A DNA stretch of 64,000 nucleotides from Flavobacterium johnsoniae (GCF_030388325.1 NZ_CP103794.1:4402001-4466000), one strand, 5' to 3'. Shown: positions 1 through 10,085, counted from the first letter of the stretch. Translations and numbers: made by a program. The notes: generated by a model not told the origin, from the sequence alone.

Positions 1-1
1 T

Positions 2-187
2 TTAAACGATCAGGAAAAAGGTTTAGACAATATGTGTAAGGCTTACAATATGTATATTCAACAAAAATCTCCTTATAGAACAGATGCCGAAAAAATAATA
101 AGAATGATTTATGCTGAAATGAAGAAAAACGGCAAAGAAGCTACTTTCGAAAAAATACTAGCAGATAATAACATCAGTTCAAAATAG
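2..187 (+). CDS. C-terminal end of an unidentified protein (5' part outside window)
   Basis: An open frame enters from the left edge and ends at TAG 185-187, giving 61 residues. It is rich in Lys, Glu, Ile and Asn, contains KAYNMYIQQKSPYRTDAEKI and ends in NNISSK. The look is alpha-helical, as in the tail of a TPR-like protein, but no diagnostic motif is visible and I do not assign a family. A hairpin terminator follows directly, so this is the last gene of its transcript and uvrA starts a new one. Confidence 0.7.
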   Translation, partial: LNDQEKGLDNMCKAYNMYIQQKSPYRTDAEKIIRMIYAEMKKNGKEATFEKILADNNISSK

Positions 188-206
188 GTTGAAAAAATCA
201 AAATTT

Positions 207-236
207 AAAAACGCCGATTCTCATTGGCGTTTTTTT
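207..236 (+). terminator. Rho-independent terminator after the left-edge gene
   Basis: AAAAACGCC (207-215) pairs with GGCGTTTTT (226-234) around a 10-nt loop and runs into a T tract. It lies 20 nt after the stop codon at 187. Confidence 0.85.
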
Positions 237-294
237 GTTACTATTTGTAACATAAAGTTTTGCTATCGAGCACAAAAAGAACAAATCAAAGTGG

Positions 295-302
295 TAACTT
301 TG
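295..302 (+). promoter_or_regulatory. uvrA promoter -7 box (TAnnTTTG)
   Basis: TAACTTTG matches the Bacteroidetes -7 consensus TAnnTTTG exactly. Transcription should begin near 307-309, leaving a leader of about 10 nt before ATG 319. No TTG lies at the usual -33 distance. The TTG at 307 would sit on the transcription start itself, which argues for ATG 319 as the uvrA start. Confidence 0.6.
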
Positions 303-318
303 CGTTTTGCTCAAAATT

Positions 319-3153
319 ATGTTAGAAAAAGACAATACTATTGAAGTTCTTGGCGCAAGAGTTCATAATCTTAAAAATATAGACATTTCTATTCCGCGTG
401 AAAAACTGGTTGTTATTACCGGTTTATCAGGTTCGGGAAAATCTTCTTTGGCATTTGATACTATTTATGCTGAAGGTCAGCGTCGTTATGTTGAAACTTT
501 TTCGGCATACGCTAGACAATTTCTAGGCGGTTTAGAACGTCCTGATGTAGATAAAATTGACGGATTATCGCCAGTTATTGCAATTGAACAAAAAACAACC
601 AGTAAAAGTCCGCGTTCTACTGTTGGAACAATTACTGAAATATATGATTTCCTTAGACTTTTATACGCTCGTGGAGCAGATGCATACAGTTACAATACAG
701 GCGAAAAAATGGTTTCGTATTCTGACGAACAGATTAAAGATTTGATTATTCAGGACTACAACGGAAAGCGCATTAATATTTTAGCACCAGTTATTAAAGC
801 AAGAAAAGGACATTATGCTGAATTATTTCAGCAAATCACTAAACAAGGATTTCTAAAAGTTCGTGTTAACGGAGAAGTTCAGGATTTAGTTTCTGGAATG
901 AAATTAGACCGTTACAAAACACACGACATTGAGATTGTTGTAGATAGAATGGTTATTGAAGACAATCCTGATACTCAAAAAAGATTATCAGAAAGCATTA
1001 ATACAGCGATGCATCACGGCGAAGATGTTTTGATGATTTTAGATCAAGATACGAATGAAGTACGTTATTTCAGTAGAAATTTAATGTGTCCGACAACAGG
1101 AATATCTTATCAAAATCCAGAGCCGAATTTATTTTCTTTCAATTCTCCAAAAGGCGCTTGCCCGCATTGTAATGGATTAGGAACTGTTCATGAAATCAAT
1201 GCGAAGAAGATTATTCCAAATCCGAAATTATCAATTAAAAGCGGTGGATTTGCTCCACTTGGAGAATATAAATCATCTTGGATTTTTAAACAATTAGAAA
1301 CAATTGGAGAAAAATTCGGATTTAAAATAACCGATCCAATCGAGAAAATTCCTGAAGAAGCCATGACGATGATTTTATATGGCGGAAAAGATAAATTTTC
1401 TATCAATTCTAAAGATCTTGGTGTAACCAGAGAATATAAAATTGATTTTGAGGGAATTTCTAATTTCATAAAAAATCAATATGACGAAAGCGCAACAACT
1501 AGCATAAAACGTTGGGCAAAAGATTTTATGGACGAAATTCCTTGCCCAGTTTGCGAAGGTTCTCGTCTTAAAAAAGAAGCTTTATTTTTTAGAGTGAATG
1601 GAAAAAATATCACCGAATTGTGTGATATGGATATTTCAGATTTAACAGCTTGGTTTCTTGATTTAAATAGTCATTTAACTGAAAAACAGCTTTTAATTGC
1701 TTCTGAAGTCGTGAAAGAAATCAAAGACCGTTTGAATTTCTTAATGAATGTTGGTTTGAATTATTTGGCTTTAAGCCGAAGTTCAAAATCGCTTTCTGGT
1801 GGAGAGGCGCAACGTATTCGTTTAGCAACACAAATTGGTTCTCAATTGGTTGGCGTTTTATATATTTTGGATGAGCCAAGTATTGGTTTGCATCAAAGAG
1901 ATAACGAAAAATTGATTCATTCTTTGGAACAATTACGCGATATTGGAAATTCTGTTATTGTGGTCGAACACGACAAAGACATGATCGAAACTGCCGATTA
2001 TGTAATTGATATTGGTCCAAAAGCTGGGAAATACGGAGGAGAAATTATCAGTATTGGAACTCCAGCAGAAACTTTAAAATCAAATACTATTACCGCTCAA
2101 TATTTGAATGGTAAAATGAAACTAGAGATTCCAAAAAAACGTAGAAAAGGAAACGGCAAATTCTTAAAACTGACTGGCGCAACGGGAAATAACCTTAAAA
2201 ATGTTTCTATTGAAGTTCCATTAGGACAGTTAACTTGCGTTACAGGAGTTTCAGGAAGTGGAAAATCAACATTGATTAACGAAACACTTTATCCGATCTT
2301 AAATGCCTATTATTTTAATGGAGTAAAAAAACCGCAACCTTATAAAAAGATTGAAGGTTTAGAACATATCGACAAAGTTATTGATATTGATCAAAGTCCA
2401 ATTGGGCGAACACCACGTTCGAATCCAGCGACTTATACGGAAGTTTTTACAGAAATTAGAAATCTGTTTACCATGACTTCTGAAAGTATGATTCGTGGTT
2501 ATAAAGCGGGACGCTTTAGTTTTAATGTAAAAGGCGGACGTTGCGAAACTTGCGAAGGTTCTGGTGTAAGAACAATCGAAATGAACTTTTTACCTGATGT
2601 TTACGTAGAATGTGAAACTTGTCAAGGAAAGCGTTTCAATAGAGAAACTTTAGAAATTCGTTATAAAGGAAAATCAATTTCAGATGTTTTGGATATGACG
2701 GTTGATGAAGCGGTGCCTTTCTTTGAAAATATTCCGAAGATTTATAGAAAAATCAAAACGATTCAAGATGTTGGTTTGGGTTATATTACGCTTGGTCAGC
2801 AAAGTACAACCCTTTCAGGTGGTGAAGCGCAACGTATTAAACTAGCAGGAGAATTATCTAAAAAAGATACTGGAAATACATTTTATATTCTTGATGAACC
2901 AACTACAGGTTTACACTTTGAAGACATTCGCGTTTTGATGGAAGTTATCAATAAATTGGTAGATAAAGGAAATACAATTTTGGTAATCGAACACAACATG
3001 GACGTTATCAAACTTGCCGATTATATTATTGATATTGGTCCAGAAGGCGGTAAAGGCGGCGGACAATTGGTTGCCAAAGGAACTCCAGAACAAGTAGCCG
3101 AAAATAAAAAAAGCTACACGGCTAAGTTTTTGAAAAAAGAATTGGAAGCTTAA
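319..3153 (+). CDS. uvrA: Excinuclease ABC subunit A
   Basis: UvrA is the damage-recognition ATPase of nucleotide excision repair; it loads UvrB onto DNA. The 944-residue length fits the family. Visible features: first Walker [10 protein letters not shown] at about residues 35-43, signature [13 protein letters not shown] with Walker [11 protein letters not shown], second Walker [10 protein letters not shown], the CETCEG/CETCQG zinc module before the second signature [13 protein letters not shown], and Walker [11 protein letters not shown]. The first zinc module is degenerate: it reads MCPTTG where CxxC is usual, although the partner CPHC is present. The start is ATG 319 rather than TTG 307 because the promoter ends at 302. 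The gene appears monocistronic. Confidence 0.97.
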   Translation: MLEKDNTIEVLGARVHNLKNIDISIPREKLVVITGLSGSGKSSLAFDTIYAEGQRRYVETFSAYARQFLGGLERPDVDKIDGLSPVIAIEQKTTSKSPRSTVGTITEIYDFLRLLYARGADAYSYNTGEKMVSYSDEQIKDLIIQDYNGKRINILAPVIKARKGHYAELFQQITKQGFLKVRVNGEVQDLVSGMKLDRYKTHDIEIVVDRMVIEDNPDTQKRLSESINTAMHHGEDVLMILDQDTNEVRYFSRNLMCPTTGISYQNPEPNLFSFNSPKGACPHCNGLGTVHEINAKKIIPNPKLSIKSGGFAPLGEYKSSWIFKQLETIGEKFGFKITDPIEKIPEEAMTMILYGGKDKFSINSKDLGVTREYKIDFEGISNFIKNQYDESATTSIKRWAKDFMDEIPCPVCEGSRLKKEALFFRVNGKNITELCDMDISDLTAWFLDLNSHLTEKQLLIASEVVKEIKDRLNFLMNVGLNYLALSRSSKSLSGGEAQRIRLATQIGSQLVGVLYILDEPSIGLHQRDNEKLIHSLEQLRDIGNSVIVVEHDKDMIETADYVIDIGPKAGKYGGEIISIGTPAETLKSNTITAQYLNGKMKLEIPKKRRKGNGKFLKLTGATGNNLKNVSIEVPLGQLTCVTGVSGSGKSTLINETLYPILNAYYFNGVKKPQPYKKIEGLEHIDKVIDIDQSPIGRTPRSNPATYTEVFTEIRNLFTMTSESMIRGYKAGRFSFNVKGGRCETCEGSGVRTIEMNFLPDVYVECETCQGKRFNRETLEIRYKGKSISDVLDMTVDEAVPFFENIPKIYRKIKTIQDVGLGYITLGQQSTTLSGGEAQRIKLAGELSKKDTGNTFYILDEPTTGLHFEDIRVLMEVINKLVDKGNTILVIEHNMDVIKLADYIIDIGPEGGKGGGQLVAKGTPEQVAENKKSYTAKFLKKELEA

Positions 3154-3184
3154 AATCTTTACTAAAACATCTTTACATGGCGAT

Positions 3185-3217
3185 ACCTTTGTCAAAGTTT
3201 AAAACTTTGACAAAGGT
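3185..3217. repeat. Dispersed 33-bp palindrome, copy 1
   Basis: Arm ACCTTTGTCAAAGTTT (3185-3200) is followed by a single pivot base A (3201) and its exact reverse complement (3202-3217). The same palindrome with a different pivot and outer bases occurs at 10053-10085 and 49538-49570. This copy lies 32 bp after the uvrA stop. It has no clear T tract, so it is not an ordinary terminator. Confidence 0.9.
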
Positions 3218-3461
3218 CTACGTCCAAATTTAGTCTACACATTTTTGCCATAAAATATTGAAATCAATATTCAACTCACCAATCTCTTGATAATGAAACC
3301 ACAACAAAAATCATTACCAAAAAAATGTTACATTTAAATTAATAAATAAACATTGTTGTTACAATTCTAGAAAAAAGCGTTAATTTAGTGTCCGCTTTTT
3401 CTGAAAAATTCAAAGTTTTAAAAGAGAAATCTTTCAATTAAACCAATTGTTTATTTGAAAC
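3218..3461. other. Gene-free spacer with a terminator-like hairpin
   Basis: No gene is visible between uvrA and the LOG-family gene. AAAAAGCG (3372-3379) can pair with CGCTTTTT (3393-3400), a weak terminator-like hairpin. A small palindrome, AATATTGA (3254-3261) with TCAATATT (3264-3271), is also present. The rest is AT-rich and unremarkable. Confidence 0.5.
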
Positions 3462-3546
3462 CAACTGCCCTAGCCCTGATGGGAGCGGCATCCTTTTGTG
3501 GTGGGGTTCACCACAAAAGATATAGCGGACAGCAGGAAATAGCTCC
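3462..3546 (+). ncRNA. Structured RNA element resembling the Flavo-1 motif
   Basis: This 85-nt block is far more GC-rich and structured than its surroundings. CTTTTGTGGTG (3493-3503) pairs perfectly with CACCACAAAAG (3509-3519) around a 5-nt loop. GGAGC (3482-3486) can pair with GCTCC (3542-3546) to close an outer helix. Flanking words such as TAGCCCTGATGGGAGCGGC and ATATAGCGGACAGC recur, as I remember, in many Flavobacterium spacers and correspond to the conserved RNA motif named Flavo-1; that name is from memory. It ends 57 nt before the LOG-family ATG, so it could be a leader element or an independent small RNA. Confidence 0.55.
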
Positions 3547-3603
3547 TTCTTTCAACAACGCTAAAAACATAAATAGAAAAAATAATAAATTAAAATACCT
3601 AAA

Positions 3604-4332
3604 ATGAGATTAGAAGATTTTGATAATGATGAAGATAAAGTAATTCAGGATCGTTTGAAACAAAAAACGTGGAATGAAATTAGAACCAATGACAGCTGGG
3701 CAATTTTTAAAATTATGTCTGAGTTTGTAAATGGTTACGAAGCAATGGGACGTATTGGTCCTTGCGTTTCGATTTTTGGTTCTGCGAGAACAAAACCAGA
3801 TGACAAATACTATCAATTGGCTGAAAAAATTGCTTATAAAATCAGTAAAGCTGGTTACGGTGTGATTACAGGAGGCGGTCCCGGAATTATGGAAGCTGGA
3901 AATAAAGGCGCACATTTAGGTGGCGGAATTTCGGTTGGTTTGAATATTGAATTGCCTTTTGAACAGCACTTTAACCCTTATATCGATCACGATAAAAACT
4001 TGAATTTCGATTATTTCTTTGTGAGAAAAGTAATGTTCGTAAAATATTCTCAAGGTTTTGTAGTAATGCCAGGCGGTTTCGGAACTTTAGACGAAATGTT
4101 TGAAGCGATTACTTTGATCCAAACTAAGAAAATTGGAAAATTCCCGATTATTTTGGTTGGCGTAGAGTTTTGGTCTGGTTTAATCGAATGGGTTAAAACG
4201 GTTTTGGTAGAGAAAATGCATACGGTTAGTCCAGAAGACTTGAATTTATTTAAAATTGTGGATACGGAAGATGAAGTTGTAGATGTTTTAGATAAATTCT
4301 ACAAGAAATATGATTTGAGTCCGAATTTCTAA
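3604..4332 (+). CDS. LOG-family (TIGR00730) Rossmann-fold protein
   Basis: The 242-residue protein carries both hallmarks of the LOG/'lysine decarboxylase-like' family: GGGPGIMEA at residues 90-98 and PGGFGTLDE at 156-164. Studied members are nucleoside 5'-monophosphate phosphoribohydrolases that release a free base and ribose 5-phosphate; in plants and some bacteria they activate cytokinins. No signal peptide is present, so it is cytoplasmic. The start is ATG 3604, downstream of the structured element at 3462-3546. Older annotations as lysine decarboxylase are misleading. The physiological substrate here cannot be read from sequence. Confidence 0.88.
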   Translation: MRLEDFDNDEDKVIQDRLKQKTWNEIRTNDSWAIFKIMSEFVNGYEAMGRIGPCVSIFGSARTKPDDKYYQLAEKIAYKISKAGYGVITGGGPGIMEAGNKGAHLGGGISVGLNIELPFEQHFNPYIDHDKNLNFDYFFVRKVMFVKYSQGFVVMPGGFGTLDEMFEAITLIQTKKIGKFPIILVGVEFWSGLIEWVKTVLVEKMHTVSPEDLNLFKIVDTEDEVVDVLDKFYKKYDLSPNF

Positions 4333-4340
4333 TTTTTGAA

Positions 4341-4417
4341 CCACATAAATGATATAAGTATATTTAAGTGTTACGCTTAAAGCAATGCTTTTAAATGAAC
4401 TTATATCACTTATAAGG
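4341..4417. repeat. Imperfect inverted repeat after the LOG gene
   Basis: Outer arms 4341-4359 and 4399-4417 match at 16 of 19 positions when one is reverse-complemented (core ATGATATAAGT / ACTTATATCA). The loop holds weaker internal pairing (TAAGTG / CGCTTA). It starts 9 bp after the stop codon and belongs to the class of spacer inverted repeats seen throughout the window. Confidence 0.6.
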
Positions 4418-4447
4418 TTAAATTTTACTACAAATACGCAAAAATTG

Positions 4448-4475
4448 AAAGCTGTTTTTTTAAACAGCTTTTTTT
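4448..4475 (+). terminator. Rho-independent terminator
   Basis: AAAGCTGTTT (4448-4457) pairs with AAACAGCTTT (4462-4471) and leads into seven T. It ends the LOG-gene transcript, 115 nt after the stop. Confidence 0.85.
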
Positions 4476-4550
4476 ATGCTATTTTTACAAAAATCCGAAG
4501 TCACAATATGTCCGTAAATTAAGTATATCTGAACATTTTTAAGCCCGTAT

Positions 4551-7379
4551 TTGAAAGCACTTTATAAAATTATTTGCCTTTTTATAGTTTTATTTTCTTC
4601 GATAAAACTTTCAGCACAACATCAATCTAAGATGGAAGTGGCGGTAAATCTTGAGCTTAAAACACTGAATGTAAAACAGGATCTTACTTTCTACAATACC
4701 TCAAATGATTCTCTAAACTCTATTGTTCTTAATGATTGGAATAATGCTTTTGTAGATAAAAATACACCTTTAGCAAGACGTTTTTCAGATGAATTCTACA
4801 GAGGATTTCATTTAGCAAAGGCTGTTGATAGAGGAAAAACTACAATTTTAAGCTTGACAGATGATAGTTCTTTAGCTTTGGAATGGGAAAGAACGGAAAA
4901 AAATCCAGATTTTATAATCGTTCGTCTGAATCAAAAACTGGCTCCAAACGAAAAAATCGATTTGCATCTTACTTATATTGCTAAAATTCCAAACGATAAA
5001 TTTACACATTTTGGTTTTGATCAAAATGGCGGTATGGCTTTAAAAAATTGGTTTATAAGTCCTGCACGTTTTGAAAATGATGAGTTTATAAAATACAACA
5101 ATTTTAATCTAGACGACATTGCAAATGCCGTTGCAGATTATGAAGTCGCTATTAAAATTCCAAATCAATATGCTATTACAACGGATTTAAATTCGATTTC
5201 TAAAGACGTCAGCAATTCTGATTATAGCGTTTACTCTTTTTCAGGCAAAAACAGATCTGATTTTAGTCTTTACATCGAAAAGCAAAATAGCTTTAGAACT
5301 TATGATAATGGTTTAATTGAAGTTTCGACAGATTTAAAAAGTAAAAAAATAAGCGAAATTCAAAAAGCTGTAATTATAGACCGAGTTGTTTCGTTTATGG
5401 AAGGTTTTATTGGCGAATATCCGAATGAAAAAATTACGGTTTCGCAAGCAGATTATGAACGAAATCCATTTTATGGATTGAATCAGCTGCCTTCTTTTAT
5501 TAGTCCGTTTTCAGATGATTTTATTTTTGAAATTCAGTTTTTAAAAACATTTTTAAATAATTACCTCAAAAATAGTCTTCGATTAGATCCAAGAAAAGAC
5601 AATTGGGTTTATGATGGAATTCAGATTTATGTCATGATGAAATACATGGAAGAGCATCATGAAGACCAAAAAATGCTGGGAAGACTTTCTAACATGAAAT
5701 TGTTCAGCAGCTATAACATTACTAATCTAACTTTTAATGAGCAATACAGCTATTATTATATGCTTATGGCTCGTAAAAATTTAGATCAGCCATTGGGAGA
5801 TCCTAAAAATACTTTAATCAAATTTAACGAGCAGATAGCAAGTAAATATCGAGCAGGTTTAAGTTTGAGTTATTTGGATGATTATCTGAATCATAACATT
5901 GTTCCAGAAAGTGTAAAAGAGTTTTATAACTTGAACAAAATTGGACAATCTAATCGTTATGATTTTGAAAAAATTCTAACTAAAAAAAGTCCAAAAAACA
6001 TCGATTGGTTCTTTAAAACAATTATAGATTCTCGAGATATAATCGATTATAAATTTAGTAATGTTTCTAGAACTGCAGACAGCGTTTCTTTTTCAATTAA
6101 AAACAAAACCGGAATTTATGCACCTATTCCCGTTTACGGAACTAAAAAAAATCAGGTTGTTTTTAAGGAATGGATCGAACCAAAAAAAAAAGATTCTGTT
6201 TACGAATTACCAAGAAAAAATGCAGATAAAATTGTCATTAATTTTGATAATGAAGTTCCAGAATATAATCAGAGAAATAACTGGAAATCGCTGAAAAATA
6301 TTGCTCTGAATCGTCCAATCAAATTTAACTTTGCTAAAGATTTAGAAGATCCGAATTACAATCAGATTTTATACATTCCAACAATCTATTATAATTATTA
6401 CGACGGACTTACGCCTGGCATAAGATTTCATAACAAAACTATTTTAGACAAGCCGTTTAATTTTGATATTAATCCTGCTTTTTCTTCTAAAACAGGAAGT
6501 TTATCAGGATCTTCGGCATTTTCTTGGAATCAGTATTATCGCAATAGCACTTTGTTTAATGTGCGTTATTCTTTAAGTCAAAACTACTTTCACTATGCTC
6601 CGGATGCAACTTACTTAAGATTGAATCCGATGGTGCAATTCCGCATTCGCGAAAAAGATTTCAGAGATAATAGAAAACAGCTTATTATGGCGCGCCAAAT
6701 AATTGTAAATCGTGAAGCGAGCGATTATATTACAGACAATTCAAAACCAAACTATTCTATTTTTAACGCCCGATATTCTAATACAAAAACAGAATTAATC
6801 AATCATTTTAACTTTATGACTGATGTTCAGTTTTCGGGAGATTTTGGAAAACTTTCGGGAGAAATTGAATACAGAAGATTATTTCAGAATAACAAAAAAC
6901 TGAATTTGAGATTATTCGCAGGGACTTTTCTTTATAATACAACAAATTCAGATTATTTCAGTTTTGGTTTAGACCGTCCAACCGATTATTTATTCGATTA
7001 TAATCTCTTTGGAAGGTCAGAAAGCACAGGCTTTTTTAGTCAGCAATATGTGATTGCCGAAGGTGGATTTAAATCGCAATTAGAACCTTCTTACGCAAAT
7101 CAATGGATGACAACTTTGAATGCAAGTTATGCCGTTTGGAACTGGATTGAACTTTATGGAGATATTGGTTTTATGAAAAATAAACATCAAAGTGAGTTTT
7201 TTGCCTACGATACTGGAGTACGTTTAAACTTGGTTCCAGACTACTTTGAACTTTATTTCCCAGTATATTCTAATAACGGGTGGGAAATATCTCAAACAAA
7301 ATACAATGAAAAAATACGATTTATAATCACTTTCTCGCCAAAAACATTAGTTACTCTTTTTACCCGAAAATGGTTTTAA
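4551..7379 (+). CDS. Secreted M1-peptidase-like protein with outer-membrane barrel-like C-terminus
   Basis: A 942-residue protein that starts at TTG 4551 directly with a signal peptide (KALYKIICLFIVLF... SAQ); an in-frame TGA at 4530 rules out an upstream ATG. The N-terminal half resembles the aminopeptidase-N beta domain plus a degenerate M1 catalytic domain: around residues 324-370, where HExxH and the downstream Glu would lie, I see EIQFLKT and WVYDGIQIYV but no HExxH. The C-terminal third has alternating aromatic strands and ends in ...FTRKWF, like a beta-barrel ending in Phe. It is therefore probably an envelope protein without zinc peptidase activity. Function unknown. Confidence 0.75.
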   Translation: MKALYKIICLFIVLFSSIKLSAQHQSKMEVAVNLELKTLNVKQDLTFYNTSNDSLNSIVLNDWNNAFVDKNTPLARRFSDEFYRGFHLAKAVDRGKTTILSLTDDSSLALEWERTEKNPDFIIVRLNQKLAPNEKIDLHLTYIAKIPNDKFTHFGFDQNGGMALKNWFISPARFENDEFIKYNNFNLDDIANAVADYEVAIKIPNQYAITTDLNSISKDVSNSDYSVYSFSGKNRSDFSLYIEKQNSFRTYDNGLIEVSTDLKSKKISEIQKAVIIDRVVSFMEGFIGEYPNEKITVSQADYERNPFYGLNQLPSFISPFSDDFIFEIQFLKTFLNNYLKNSLRLDPRKDNWVYDGIQIYVMMKYMEEHHEDQKMLGRLSNMKLFSSYNITNLTFNEQYSYYYMLMARKNLDQPLGDPKNTLIKFNEQIASKYRAGLSLSYLDDYLNHNIVPESVKEFYNLNKIGQSNRYDFEKILTKKSPKNIDWFFKTIIDSRDIIDYKFSNVSRTADSVSFSIKNKTGIYAPIPVYGTKKNQVVFKEWIEPKKKDSVYELPRKNADKIVINFDNEVPEYNQRNNWKSLKNIALNRPIKFNFAKDLEDPNYNQILYIPTIYYNYYDGLTPGIRFHNKTILDKPFNFDINPAFSSKTGSLSGSSAFSWNQYYRNSTLFNVRYSLSQNYFHYAPDATYLRLNPMVQFRIREKDFRDNRKQLIMARQIIVNREASDYITDNSKPNYSIFNARYSNTKTELINHFNFMTDVQFSGDFGKLSGEIEYRRLFQNNKKLNLRLFAGTFLYNTTNSDYFSFGLDRPTDYLFDYNLFGRSESTGFFSQQYVIAEGGFKSQLEPSYANQWMTTLNASYAVWNWIELYGDIGFMKNKHQSEFFAYDTGVRLNLVPDYFELYFPVYSNNGWEISQTKYNEKIRFIITFSPKTLVTLFTRKWF

Positions 7380-7569
7380 TCAAATAAAAATTAAACAAAA
7401 ACTTGCGAAATTATCAATAAAATTAAATTTTACATAAAAATTACATAAATAAAATACGTAGTTTTTTGATTTTGAATACAAATAATTAAATTATATTTAG
7501 TTCAAAGAATTATGATTATTGATTGTTTTTAAGTAATTTCGCGACATAATAACATGACCCTACAAGATT

Positions 7570-9984
7570 ATGATAAAAGAAAAAAACAATACTACACTGA
7601 CATTTGAAGATTTCAAAACTGAGGTATTGAATGACTATAGAATAGCTGTAACAAGCCGTGAATGTAGTCTTTTAGGTCGAAAAGAGGTATTAACAGGAAA
7701 GGCTAAGTTTGGAATTTTCGGCGACGGAAAAGAAGTTCCGCAGCTGGCAATGGCTAAAGCCTTTAAAAATGGTGATTTCCGTTCTGGATACTATCGCGAT
7801 CAAACTTTTATGATGGCTATTGGCGAATTAGATTCAAGACAATTTTTTGCTGGTTTATATGGTCATACCGATTTAGCTTTCGATCCAATGTCGGCGGGAA
7901 GACAAATGGGCGGACACTTTGTTACGCATAGTTTAAACGAAGACGGTTCTTGGAAAGATTTAACAAAACAACGAAACTCAAGTTCAGATATATCTCCAAC
8001 TGCAGGACAAATGCCAAGATTATTAGGATTGGCTCAAGCTTCTAAAATCTACAGAAACGTTGACGGAATTACAATAAAAGACAAATTTTCTGTAAATGGA
8101 AATGAAGTTGCTTGGGGAACTATCGGTAATGCAAGTACTTCTGAAGGTTTATTTTTTGAAACCATAAATGCTGCCGGAGTTTTACAAGTTCCTATGGTAA
8201 TGAGTGTTTGGGATGATGAATATGGAATTTCGGTTCACGCTAAACATCAGACAACTAAAGAAAATATTTCTGAAATATTAAAAGGATATCAGCGCGATGA
8301 AGATTCTAAAGGTTATGAAATCTTTAGAGTAAAAGGTTGGGATTATGCCGAACTGGTTTCGACTTATGAAAGAGCTGGCGCAATTGCACGTGAAGAACAT
8401 ATTCCAGTTTTAATTCACGTAAACGAATTAACGCAACCGCAAGGCCACTCTACTTCTGGTTCTCACGAACGTTACAAAAGCGCAGAAAGATTAGCTTGGG
8501 AGAAAGATTTCGACTGTATTCGCCAAATGCGTCTTTGGATGATTGCCATTAATATTGCTTCTCCAGAAGAATTGGCAGAACTTGATTTTCAATTGAAAAA
8601 AGAAGTTTTAGAAGCTAAAAAAGATGCATGGAATGCTTTCATTAATCCAATTATTGAGGAACAAAAAAATCTTCTTGAATTATTAGAACAAATTGCCGAA
8701 GCGAGCATTAATCATAAAGATAGAATCAAAAAATTAATTTCTGAATTGGCAGCGATTAAAGCGCCTTTAAAGAAAGAAATTTTAGTTTACGCTAGAAAAA
8801 TTCTTCGTTTTATTGAGGTTCCAAACAGCAAAGTTCTTTTATCAAATTGGATTACAAATTTCTTAAATGAAACTCAAGAAAAATTCAGCAGTAATCTACA
8901 TTCAGAATCAAGTGAAAATGTATTTTCTGTAGAAAAAGTGCTTCCTAAATATGCTGAAAATGCAAAACCAGATTTAGATGGAAGAATGATTCTTCGTGAT
9001 AACTTTGATGCTTTATTTGCAAAATATCCTGAAACTTTAATTTTCGGTGAAGATGTTGGAAACATTGGAGACGTAAATCAAGGTTTGGAAGGAATGCAGG
9101 AAAAGTACGGTGAACTTCGTGTTGCCGATGTCGGAATTCGTGAAGCAACTATTATTGGTCAAGGTATCGGAATGGCTTTGAGAGGTTTACGTCCAATTGC
9201 TGAAATTCAATATTTAGATTATTTATTGTACGCTATTCAGATCATGAGTGATGATTTAGCTACATTACAATATAGAACTGTTGGAAAACAAAAAGCACCA
9301 TTAATCATTAGAACTCGTGGACACCGTTTAGAAGGAATCTGGCATTCTGGTTCTCCAATGGGAATGATTATCAATGCGATTCGAGGAATTCATGTTTTGG
9401 TTCCGAGAGACATGACACAAGCGGCTGGTTTTTATAACACTTTGTTAGAATGTGACGAACCTGCTTTGGTTATCGAATGTTTGAATGGATATCGTTTAAA
9501 AGAAAAAACGCCTTTAAATTTTGGTGAATTTAAAACGCCAATCGGAGTTGTAGAAACTTTAAGAGAAGGTTCTGACATCACTTTAGTTTCTTACGGATCA
9601 ACATTAAGATTGGTTCAACAAGCAGCTAATGAATTGGCAGAAAAAGGAATTGATTGTGAAGTTATTGATGTTCAATCTTTACTTCCGTTTGACATTAGTA
9701 AAGACATTGTAAAAAGTGTTGCAAAAACAAATCGTCTTTTAGTAATTGATGAAGATGTTCCTGGCGGAGCTTCGGCTTTCATTTTACAACAGATTTTAGA
9801 AGAACAAGATGCTTACAAACATCTAGATAGTAAACCACAGACTCTTGCAGCAAAAGCACACAGACCTGCCTACGGAACTGACGGTGATTATTTCTCTAAA
9901 CCTTCTGCAGAAGACATTTACGAGAAAATATATGATATGATGCATGAAGTTAATCCTTCTAAATATCCTGCTTTATACCAGTAA
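7570..9984 (+). CDS. 2-oxoacid dehydrogenase E1, fused alpha and beta subunits
   Basis: An 804-residue thiamine-diphosphate enzyme. Residues 1 to about 400 are the E1-alpha part (GTIGNASTSEGLFFETINAA and WDDEYGISV in the cofactor region). Residues about 470-804 are the E1-beta part (IFGEDVGNIGDVNQGLEG, GHRLEGIWHSGSPMGMI, LVIDEDVPGGASAF). Such fusions are common in Bacteroidetes and are annotated as branched-chain 2-oxoacid (2-oxoisovalerate) dehydrogenase E1; they decarboxylate the oxoacid and pass the acyl group to E2 lipoamide. No E2 or E3 gene is adjacent, so the substrate is inferred from family only. A TAATTTCG box at 7534-7541 is a weak promoter candidate. Confidence 0.88.
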   Translation: MIKEKNNTTLTFEDFKTEVLNDYRIAVTSRECSLLGRKEVLTGKAKFGIFGDGKEVPQLAMAKAFKNGDFRSGYYRDQTFMMAIGELDSRQFFAGLYGHTDLAFDPMSAGRQMGGHFVTHSLNEDGSWKDLTKQRNSSSDISPTAGQMPRLLGLAQASKIYRNVDGITIKDKFSVNGNEVAWGTIGNASTSEGLFFETINAAGVLQVPMVMSVWDDEYGISVHAKHQTTKENISEILKGYQRDEDSKGYEIFRVKGWDYAELVSTYERAGAIAREEHIPVLIHVNELTQPQGHSTSGSHERYKSAERLAWEKDFDCIRQMRLWMIAINIASPEELAELDFQLKKEVLEAKKDAWNAFINPIIEEQKNLLELLEQIAEASINHKDRIKKLISELAAIKAPLKKEILVYARKILRFIEVPNSKVLLSNWITNFLNETQEKFSSNLHSESSENVFSVEKVLPKYAENAKPDLDGRMILRDNFDALFAKYPETLIFGEDVGNIGDVNQGLEGMQEKYGELRVADVGIREATIIGQGIGMALRGLRPIAEIQYLDYLLYAIQIMSDDLATLQYRTVGKQKAPLIIRTRGHRLEGIWHSGSPMGMIINAIRGIHVLVPRDMTQAAGFYNTLLECDEPALVIECLNGYRLKEKTPLNFGEFKTPIGVVETLREGSDITLVSYGSTLRLVQQAANELAEKGIDCEVIDVQSLLPFDISKDIVKSVAKTNRLLVIDEDVPGGASAFILQQILEEQDAYKHLDSKPQTLAAKAHRPAYGTDGDYFSKPSAEDIYEKIYDMMHEVNPSKYPALYQ

Positions 9985-10005
9985 TTTAGAATGTTTTCGA
10001 TATTA

Positions 10006-10035
10006 AAAAAAGCTCCAAAATTTTGGAGCTTTTTT
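10006..10035. terminator. Bidirectional terminator between E1 gene and kdsB
   Basis: AAAAAGCTCCAAAA (10007-10020) is followed without a break by its perfect reverse complement TTTTGGAGCTTTTT (10021-10034). A runs on one side and T runs on the other let it end transcripts from both convergent genes. Confidence 0.88.
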
Positions 10036-10052
10036 GTTTTTTATTCTTTATC

Positions 10053-10085
10053 AACTTTGTCAAAGTTTGAAACTTTGACAAAGTT
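10053..10085. repeat. Dispersed 33-bp palindrome, copy 2
   Basis: Arms AACTTTGTCAAAGTTT (10053-10068) and its exact reverse complement (10070-10085) around pivot G10069. It is the same element as at 3185-3217 and 49538-49570. It lies between the terminator and the 3' end of kdsB. An AT-rich stretch with TTATCAATTAACAATTA follows at about 10106-10122. Confidence 0.92.

Noticed and set aside
3462..3546. tRNA-like or tmRNA-like gene
   Set aside because: No cloverleaf, no T-loop GGTTCGAATCC-type sequence and no CCA end; the fold is one long hairpin with an outer helix.
7554..7569. ATG at 7554 as start of the E1 enzyme
   Set aside because: It is in a different phase from the enzyme frame and opens a frame of only 17 codons; ATG 7570 is the in-frame start.
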